From Neovahlkampfia damariscottae (taxonomy: Eukaryota > Heterolobosea > Selenaionea > Neovahlkampfiida > Neovahlkampfiidae), in assembly GCA_016618085.1 (NCBI GenBank), contig JABLTG010000294.1, positions 1-12,402 of the forward strand: 12,402 nt of DNA, in the 5' to 3' direction. The position numbers and the translations under genes are program-made. Shown here piece after piece: positions 1 through 5,107 of the stretch. Each line of letters begins with the position of its first letter. The first letter of the stretch is position 1. The notes below the pieces were generated by a model that did not search any database, was not told the origin of the DNA, and saw only the letters and a list, made by a program, of their open reading frames with translations.

Positions 1-148
1 TTAGTGTTTGACGAAATTGAAAATGAGACCAATGAAGCATTTTTCTCACTGTTGTACTATGAATTTTTCTTTCCCATTTTTTAATCATTCCTTTGACTGG
101 AAATTTTGAAATCAAAATTTCATCATTTGAGATCTTTTTCAGTATTTT
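1..148 (-). pseudogene. Fanzor-like (eukaryotic TnpB) protein fragment, open to the left edge
   Basis: An open frame of 49 codons on the minus strand follows a TAG at 149-151 and runs off the window. It reads FPVKGM, then W-E-R-K-I-H, then TTVRKMLHWSHFQFRQTL. From memory of the family, Fanzor proteins and their TnpB relatives carry a block of the form F-P-x-x-x-M, R-K-I-x-S-x-T-x-R-x-M-L-x-W-S-H-x-x-F-R-x-x-L, upstream of the second RuvC acidic residue, the C4 zinc finger and the final RuvC Asp. Those catalytic parts would lie beyond position 1 and cannot be seen. The N-terminal half, with the first RuvC Asp, is not upstream, because a dehydrogenase gene begins there. Either this is a 5'-truncated relic or the first 49 codons shown are one exon of a rearranged gene; the TAG at 149-151 could also be the end of an intron. 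The family call rests on one motif block without a database search. Confidence 0.5.
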
Positions 149-150
149 CT

Positions 151-187
151 AGTTGAACAAAAGGTCTTTTTTGTTCAACTTGAACAA
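151..187. repeat. Clustered inverted repeats (three TTGAACAA units)
   Basis: Positions 151-162 (AGTTGAACAAAA) and 169-180 (TTTTGTTCAACT) form a perfect 12-bp inverted repeat around a 6-nt spacer. A third unit at 180-187 (TTGAACAA) pairs with 171-178 as an overlapping 8-bp palindrome with a one-base centre. Two alternative hairpins therefore compete for the middle arm. The cluster lies between the broken dehydrogenase and the Fanzor-like fragment and ends 3 bp before the open frame of the latter. It could be an element end, a hairpin in a transcript, or a chance feature of AT-rich DNA. Confidence 0.75.
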
Positions 188-261
188 CTTCAAGTAAAAA
201 TTCTAAAAATAACTGGCAAAATTAAATCTAATTGGCCACTTTTATCACAATAACCATCAAT

Positions 262-712
262 TCATTGGCCGTATTTATTGTTCTTCATTAAAGGAACGAA
301 TTCTTGACACAATCTAAGAGGAACTACTGTATTTGTTTCAAAAACAGACAACATATCTTCTCTTGAAACATCTAAAAATGATGAATTAGGTCCTAAAATT
401 CCTGCATTGTTAACTAAAATATCAATTTTTCCTTCAAATTTATTTTTGATCACTGAAACCAATTCTGAGATCGTTTCTTCTTTATTTAAATCTCCAATAA
501 ATGCTTCAACCTAAAAAATTGAATATTTTGGATATTTTTACTTTTCCTTTTGTTGTTGGCGCTTTTTCGAGTGAATTAACAATTTCTTGTGATGTGTCTT
601 TATTTCTGGTTGTTAAAATGACATGAAAATCTGAATTTTGTAATAATCCTTTGACAACTTCATATCCAATACCAGTTTTTCTTCCAGCTCCAGTAACAAC
701 AGCAATTTTCAT
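262..712 (-). pseudogene. Truncated short-chain dehydrogenase/reductase (SDR)
   Basis: The gene begins at the ATG at 712-710 with MKIAVVTGAGRKTGIG, the glycine-rich NAD(P)-binding turn of a Rossmann fold. Exon 1 is 542-712, an intron of 31 nt lies at 511-541 (phase 0), and exon 2 continues to a TGA at 264-262. Exon 2 carries the ILVNNAG motif (an SDR hallmark) and the helix leading to KNNKYGQ. SDR enzymes are normally about 240-280 residues; this product is only 139. It stops exactly where the family usually continues as YGRIVNVSS, so the catalytic Ser and the YxxxK pair are missing. Reading through the TGA, codons 9-14 spell KSGQLD, which fits the usual SSxxGQL segment, so the frame was once longer. 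The TGA could derive from CGA (Arg) by one change. It is probably a non-enzymatic relic, although a short protein could still be made. The relatives that come to mind are carbonyl-reductase-like SDRs. Confidence 0.8.
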
Positions 713-738
713 TTTGTGAAGCAAAAGTAATGATGATT

Positions 739-772
739 TCATTGGTCGCCTACTCCGAAATTTAATGATTGG
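739..772 (-). promoter_or_regulatory. CCAAT-type boxes before the SDR gene
   Basis: In gene orientation a CCAATGA lies at 745-739, 26 bp before the ATG at 712, and a CCAATCA at 772-766, 53 bp before it. Similar boxes occur at nearly the same distance before several other start codons in the window. Promoter function is inferred from this recurrence. Confidence 0.45.
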
Positions 773-820
773 TGGAATAGAGATCAAAAATAACTTTCCT
801 GCAACCGAATTGGTTCTTTT

Positions 821-826
821 TTTATT
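821..826 (-). terminator. Polyadenylation signal overlapping a stop codon
   Basis: AATAAA on the minus strand contains the TAA stop (824-822) of the first GTPase gene, so the last sense codon, the stop and the signal overlap. An A-run follows directly. Confidence 0.45.
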
Positions 827-1594
827 TAACAAATGATTGAAGCATTTTTTTCTTTTTCAAATGCGCAATTGTAAGTTCTACACTTTTGGCAACAGTTTGA
901 TCCATATTTACTCTTTCTTTTGCAGATACTTCAAAGTAAGGAACTCCTTTGTGATCATTTTTGAAAGTTTCAATCTTTTCTCTCATTTTTTCCCTTGATA
1001 ATTTTTGTTCTTTCATAAATTCGTCATCATTGTAGAGATCCAATTTTAATCCAACAAAAACATAAAATCCTTTTGGGCAATTCTTTTTTACTAAAGGGAT
1101 CCATTTTTCTTCGAGGTGATCCAAAGATTTAACATCCACCATCGAAAAACAAATCAAAAACAAATTTCCTTCTTGATAGGTTAAACTCCTTACATGATCA
1201 AATTCCTGAAAGATATGAGTCAAAATACTTTTCAAATTCTACCTCTGAACCTGGGTCATCTAAAAATCTAACTGTGGCTGCATAATTTTCAATGGAAAAC
1301 TCTTTGCTTTTAAAAATATTTCAAAACCTAATAACTGGAAACTTACTCAAATGGATCACAAACTACCGATCTTTTTGTACGAACTATCTTCTTTGTATCG
1401 TCAGGATGACTTACTTTTTCATTTTTACTCATCTATTCTGTTAGAAAGGATACAAAAACTGGTACTTCTAAAAAAACGGACTTTCCAATGTTTTCATCTC
1501 CTATGCATATGGATTCAAAAGAGACTTTTTTTATTTCAACGTCTCCTTTCAGAGACTCAACAAACTCATCATTTGGCGAACAACTTTTGAACAT
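822..1594 (-). CDS. Divergent Rho-like small GTPase, copy A
   Basis: Four exons, 1466-1594, 1347-1432, 1243-1306 and 822-1205, encode 220 residues; the introns are 33, 40 and 37 nt. The P-loop is GDENIGKS (residues 32-39), matching GxxxxGKS. Exon 4 has Rho-like order: FDHVRSLTYQEGNLFLICFS, a KW pair, VGLKLDL and then EVSAKE. Several key positions differ from active GTPases. Switch II is DDPGSE (88-93) where DTAGQE is usual, so the catalytic Gln is Ser. The base-recognition motif (N/T)KxD is LKLD (146-149). The switch I region (near DPFDKEF) has no clear Thr. The C-terminus is lysine-rich and ends QSFVK, without a CAAX prenylation box. GTP binding is plausible, but normal hydrolysis and lipid anchoring are doubtful. 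The start is the ATG at 1594. It lies 85 bp downstream of the stop of copy B on the same strand, and shares its exon pattern. Confidence 0.85.
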
Positions 1595-1619
1595 CAACTT
1601 GTCAGTTAAAAGACGTTGG

Positions 1620-1626
1620 CCAATAA
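1620..1626 (-). promoter_or_regulatory. Inverted CCAAT box before GTPase copy A
   Basis: TTATTGG in gene orientation (CCAATAA on +) lies 25 bp before the ATG at 1594. Function is inferred from the same motif at similar distances before other genes. Confidence 0.4.
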
Positions 1627-1660
1627 AATAAGTTGACCGGATTTGGAAATTCCAGAATAA

Positions 1661-1666
1661 TTTATT
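1661..1666 (-). terminator. Polyadenylation signal of GTPase copy B
   Basis: AATAAA on the minus strand begins 13 nt after the TAG stop at 1682-1680. It implies a 3' untranslated region of only a few tens of bases, which must end within the 85 bp separating the two GTPase genes. Confidence 0.45.
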
Positions 1667-1679
1667 TCGTTTTTTTCTA

Positions 1680-2467
1680 CTATTTTTGAATAAATGACTG
1701 CAACATTTTCTTTTTCTTCAAATGTTGAATTGTCAACTCTACACTTTTGAAAACGGTTGATTCTAAATTTATTCTGTCTTTGCTTGAAACTTCATAGTAA
1801 GGAAGGGCTTTGTTTTTTGCTTTGAACACTTCAATTTGTTTTCTAATTTCTTCTCTGTTCAATTCTTTTTCTTTTATGTATTCATCATCATTGTACAAGT
1901 CTAATTTCAAACCAACAATGACATAAAAACCTTTCGGACTATTTTTCTTTGCCAAAGGCAACCATTTTGATTCTACATTTTCCAGTGTTTCCATATCAAC
2001 CATTGAAAAACAAATTAAAAATAAATTTCCTTCCTGATAAGTTAAACTACGCACATGGTCGAATTCCTGCAAGATTCATGGTGTAAAATAAAAAAAAATA
2101 ATACTTCAGAACCAGGATCATCTAAGAAGCGGATATTAGCAACGCAATTGTGAACACTAAAGTCTTTTCTGAAACCAAAGGTTTTTTTTAAAAAATTGTT
2201 TTTTTAGGCTTACTCAAAAGGATCTGCAACTATTGAACGTGTTTTACGTATTACTTTTGATGTTCCTTCAGGATGTTTTGTATCTTGGTTTTTTGTCATC
2301 TAGCTCTTTAGGAAAATTTATTTTACCTCCATGAACACTGACTTTCCAACGTTTTCATCACCAATACATATGGATTCACAGTTCACTTGTTTCAAACAGG
2401 ACTCTTCAATTGCTTCTGCTAAATCTTCATCAGCTGTGCATGAGTCAAAGATGGACTTTTTCTTCAT
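1680..2467 (-). CDS. Divergent Rho-like small GTPase, copy B
   Basis: Four exons, 2327-2467, 2214-2299, 2105-2168 and 1680-2066, encode 225 residues; the introns are 27, 45 and 38 nt. The P-loop GDENVGKS is at residues 36-43. As in copy A, switch II is DDPGSE (92-97), the fourth motif is LKLD, the fifth is EVSSKD, and the lysine-rich C-terminus (MLQSFIQK) has no CAAX box. Exons 2 and 3 are exactly 86 and 64 nt in both copies and the intron phases agree (0, 2, 0), so the pair arose by tandem duplication. The first exon is the most different part: copy B starts MKKKSIFDSC, copy A MFKSCSPNDE. Since the unusual G motifs are kept in both copies while surrounding residues changed, the proteins appear to be under selection rather than decaying. 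Membership of the Rho/Rac branch is inferred from the block before and around KW. Confidence 0.85.
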
Positions 2468-2490
2468 TGTTCAACGTTAAGACAAGTTGT

Positions 2491-2497
2491 CCAATCA
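2491..2497 (-). promoter_or_regulatory. Inverted CCAAT box before GTPase copy B
   Basis: TGATTGG in gene orientation (CCAATCA on +) lies 23 bp before the ATG at 2467. The rest of the 183-bp spacer 2468-2650 shows no open frame or clear RNA structure. Confidence 0.4.
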
Positions 2498-2650
2498 ATG
2501 TTTGAATTCCCAAATTGGAAGAATAAAGTTCACCCAATACGGACCCATTTTTTTTTGACTTGAAAATTGATGACCTCAAATGTACCAAAGGGTCAACTGT
2601 TCACAAGAGAATTAAGTTTCCACTTGACAAATAATATATTCATGAAATTT

Positions 2651-3738
2651 TTATTCCAGATCAAAAAGAATCTTTCCCAATTCTGTTACTTCATCAAAAA
2701 AATCATTTTTCTTCATTTTTATAATTAAATTTTCTTTTCTTGATTTTCTTTGAGATTCTGATTTCAACATACTTTTTGGAAACATTCTTAGAAATTGAGC
2801 ACATCTACAATTATTGCTGTAGTTTGGCCCAGAACCATGTGGCATACATTGATTCCAAATGACAACGGAACCTGCTTTCATTGGAATTCTTTTTGACAAT
2901 TTAACCAATGGATCTTTTTTATCAAAATTGTAAGATTGTAATTTATAGTTTTCTTTTTGCAATTCAAAATATTCTTTAAAGTGATGATGAAATCCAGGTA
3001 CAACTATAAAACCACCATCTTCTTCAAGATTGTCCTTTAAATTAATAACTCCTTGAAGGAACATTCCGTCAGATGACGAAATTTGATTATTTTCAAAAAT
3101 AAAACTTTTGTGGTCATCATAAGTTAAATTTCCCATCAATTCAATAAATTTATCTTCTTTACTGTACAACCAATCAAATGGATTCATATCCAAGTGTAAA
3201 TTATGTTTGGTTTTCCATTCTGATTTGATCCCAGTTGGTCTAAATATTACACCACGGTCCTGAGAAGTATTATTAAAAAAAATACAATTTAAAATACATG
3301 GTTGACAATTAATTCTTTTTTTTCAAGAATTAAAGAAAATGCTTTGTAGATATTTTCATTTTGACGGTTTTTGAGGCATTGTTTCATGAAATATGGCTCT
3401 CTTTTGATTTGACCATACATTTCAATACCATCTTTCGGCCAATTTGACCAAGTTTCAATTTTGTTTCTGTCAAAATTCTCATTTAAACTCTCTATTGTTG
3501 AGAAATATTCATCAATAGTTTTTTGACAATCTTGTTCTGTTAAACAATTTTCTATGACAACAAAACCATATTTTTCAAAAAAACATTTGATATTGTCTTC
3601 TTGGTCAATGGAAAAAGCATCACAATATATTCCATTTTGTTCTTTTGGGATTTCAAATTTGTTTAACTTTTTTATGATGTCATTTAATGTCTGAGATATT
3701 TCTTTCTTGGGTTCTGTGTTTTTCTCTTGTTTCTTCAT
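2651..3738 (-). CDS. Phytanoyl-CoA dioxygenase (PhyH)-like Fe(II)/2-oxoglutarate oxygenase
   Basis: Two exons, 3298-3738 and 2651-3259, are joined across a 38-nt phase-0 intron and give 349 residues. The joined text reads NHDRGVIFRPTG at the splice, which supports the junction. The iron ligands expected of the family are visible: HLD (H169, D171) and the distal His in MPHGSGPN (H288), with a following Arg (R299) placed to bind 2-oxoglutarate. VVPGFHHHF near residue 240 is also typical of PhyH-type proteins. Such enzymes hydroxylate varied small molecules; the substrate cannot be told from sequence. The start is the ATG at 3738 (MKKQEKN). An ATG at 3795 is in frame and open, but a CCAAT box lies between the two, so the shorter form is preferred. 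No signal peptide or membrane segment is seen. The gene is divergent from the RapZ-like gene, with 193 bp between starts. Confidence 0.85.
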
Positions 3739-3772
3739 CGTTATTTTAAGAGTATGTTTAAAGTAAAAGATG

Positions 3773-3779
3773 TGATTGG
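3773..3779 (-). promoter_or_regulatory. CCAAT box in the divergent spacer before the PhyH-like gene
   Basis: CCAATCA in the orientation of the minus-strand gene lies 34 bp before its ATG at 3738. It may serve only that gene, being 152 bp from the start of the opposite gene. Confidence 0.4.
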
Positions 3780-3801
3780 TTGTTCTTATACTCATCAACA
3801 A

Positions 3802-3858
3802 TCAATTTCGAAATTGAATTTTTGAAACAATTGGAAAATTGATCAATTTTCATTGTTT
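3802..3858. repeat. Two perfect palindromes in a divergent promoter region
   Basis: TCAATTTCGAAATTGA at 3802-3817 is a perfect 16-bp palindrome. GAAAATTGATCAATTTTC at 3834-3851 is a perfect 18-bp palindrome, flanked by AAACAAT (3825-3831) and its complement ATTGTTT (3852-3858) with a 2-nt bulge, giving an imperfect 34-nt dyad. Both share the core CAATTT. They sit between the divergent PhyH-like and RapZ-like genes and could be operator-like binding sites for a dimeric factor; this is inference. Confidence 0.6.
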
Positions 3859-3931
3859 GGACCATATGATTGTTCAGCATTAATCCACGAATCAAATTAC
3901 TTTTCTGTTAATTTTTCCTTCTTTCTAGGAG

Positions 3932-4333
3932 ATGTTGTTGATTTCTTTTGGGTCAAAATTTGGAAAAGTTTCAACAAACGAATTTGATTTAATTTTCAAT
4001 TTAGAAAAACTACCAAATCCTGAAAATACTTCTATGAAAAATAAAACTGGAAAATCAAAAGATTTACAAAAGAGTTTTTTTTCAAATGAACAAGTGGAAC
4101 AAAAATATATTTCAATTAGAGAAGAAATTGAGAAGAATTTAAAAGAAAATCCTAATTTAACTGTGGCTATTGGTTGTTTTGCAGGAAAGCATCGTTCAGT
4201 TGCATTCGTTGAACGTTTATCTTCAGAATTAAAATTTGAAGGTGAAGTGCACCATAGAGATTTGGAGAAATCAACAAAAGATATAAAAAAAAAGAAAAAA
4301 GATAATTTAAAAAAGTTTATCTCTTTAGAATGA
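3932..4333 (+). CDS. Stand-alone RapZ C-terminal-domain protein
   Basis: This uninterrupted frame gives 133 residues. The motifs follow the C-terminal half of bacterial RapZ/YvcJ: SFGSKFG (5-11), the acidic stretch leading to LPNP (27-30), TG (39-40), GCFAGKHRSV (81-90) and HHRD (107-110). In RapZ this half binds glucosamine-6-phosphate and small RNAs, while the N-terminal half is a P-loop ATPase; that half is absent here. The tail after residue 113 is very lysine-rich. The role in a eukaryote is not known to me. The ATG at 3932 is the first one usable and places the SFG motif at the very N-terminus, as expected for the isolated domain. Just before it, the T-rich stretch ending in TTTCTAG resembles a splice acceptor, so a leader exon or 5'-UTR intron is possible, although no upstream coding exon was found. 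The stop is TGA, about 40 bp from the convergent stop of the next gene. Confidence 0.85.
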   Translation: MLLISFGSKFGKVSTNEFDLIFNLEKLPNPENTSMKNKTGKSKDLQKSFFSNEQVEQKYISIREEIEKNLKENPNLTVAIGCFAGKHRSVAFVERLSSELKFEGEVHHRDLEKSTKDIKKKKKDNLKKFISLE

Positions 4334-4373
4334 AAAGAACAAAAAATTGATTGCTTTGATTGATTCAACTTTT

Positions 4374-5081
4374 CTATTCCAAATATTGAGTCGAAATTTT
4401 TGTCTTTTGCAATTTATTTTTTGGTTTTTTTATTGATTTTCTTCTTGCCCAAAATGGTATTTCCAAACCTCTTTTTTCAATCCAAAATTTTTTTTCTTTA
4501 ACTTGATTTTCTTCTGTTTTGGGTATTTTTGAATCTTCAATCAATTTTTCTTCTTTTATTTTTATAAAAAATTCATTATTTTCATTTAGAAATGCAGAAA
4601 TCAAATGACGAAGTAGATTCAATTCAATTGGATTTGTAAATTCTTCATGTGATTTTAAAACTGATTCAAGTTGAAAATTTGTATCCCTTCCATATTTCTT
4701 CAAAATTTTTAAAAAAGAAAATGAAACAAAATCATGGTCCATTCTGATTTCTCTTTTGATTATTTTTGGTGTTGATTTGAAAGTTGTTTGTTGAAGTGGT
4801 AATAGTGTCGGATAAATTTTTGAAGGATAATGAAATCTTAAAGACTTTTTAAAAAATTCTAGTGCTGGTAGTACATAAATTTTATAAATTCCACTGCCAA
4901 AATAGACTCGTAAATTTTTAACATTTTTTTCGTTTGGGTTGGAAATGTATTTTGAAAGTTTAATAATTTCTTTCTTTGTTTCTTTATTAGTGTTATTTGT
5001 AAGTTCTTCTGTAGATTGATATGGATAATTGTAACAAATTTTGAGAAACAAGTTCAAAACATCTTCATTCTTTCTATTCAT
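4374..5081 (-). CDS. Hypothetical protein, unrecognised
   Basis: A single exon of 235 codons starts at the ATG at 5081 (MNRKNEDVLNLF). I do not recognise a family. It has no signal peptide, membrane segment or clear catalytic motif. The first half is mixed and moderately hydrophobic (NLRVYFGSGIYKIYVLPALEFF near residues 70-90), and the middle has two amphipathic helices around LKSHEEF and NLLRHLISAFL. The last 60 residues are strongly basic, with a FWIEKRGLEIPFWARRKS segment, which could suit an RNA or ribosome contact. The open frame extends upstream to an ATG at 5162, but that would overlap the first exon of SKI2 in antisense, so the inner ATG is chosen. It ends with TAG, 40 bp from the RapZ-like stop. 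The long intact frame in AT-rich DNA supports a real gene. Confidence 0.65.
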   Translation of the reverse strand: MNRKNEDVLNLFLKICYNYPYQSTEELTNNTNKETKKEIIKLSKYISNPNEKNVKNLRVYFGSGIYKIYVLPALEFFKKSLRFHYPSKIYPTLLPLQQTTFKSTPKIIKREIRMDHDFVSFSFLKILKKYGRDTNFQLESVLKSHEEFTNPIELNLLRHLISAFLNENNEFFIKIKEEKLIEDSKIPKTEENQVKEKKFWIEKRGLEIPFWARRKSIKKPKNKLQKTKISTQYLE

Positions 5082-5107
5082 TGATTGGTTAAAAATATTT
5101 TGTGTTG
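5082..5107. promoter_or_regulatory. 26-bp divergent spacer between two start codons
   Basis: Only 26 bp separate the ATG of the hypothetical gene (5081, minus) and the ATG of SKI2 (5108, plus). The spacer holds TGATTGG at 5082-5088, a CCAAT box that touches the minus-strand ATG and is 19 bp from the SKI2 ATG. An in-frame TAA at 5090-5092 shows that the SKI2 frame cannot begin further upstream without splicing. Promoter elements for at least one gene must lie inside the other gene, or transcripts have almost no leader. Confidence 0.6.

Noticed and set aside
151-187. CRISPR-like repeat array
   Set aside because: Only three short, partly overlapping palindromic units with no regular spacers, in a eukaryotic context.
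262-264. TGA reassigned to an amino acid, keeping the SDR intact
   Set aside because: Tryptophan is encoded by TGG throughout, no recognised gene reads through TGA, and the SDR motifs are lost downstream anyway.
1351-1590. Plus-strand frame of 79 codons
   Set aside because: It lies over exons 1 and 2 of GTPase A, which carry the P-loop on the opposite strand.
3910-3931. Splice acceptor or trans-splice site before the RapZ-like ATG
   Set aside because: The T-rich stretch ending in TAG fits, but no upstream coding exon or donor was found; kept only as a remark.
3925-4368. Antisense open frame of 147 codons over the RapZ-like gene
   Set aside because: Phe/Ser-rich translation opposite an AT-rich gene with clear RapZ motifs; a shadow.
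5102-5107. SKI2 starting two codons earlier at GTG
   Set aside because: A eukaryotic gene would use the ATG at 5108; nothing in the context supports GTG.
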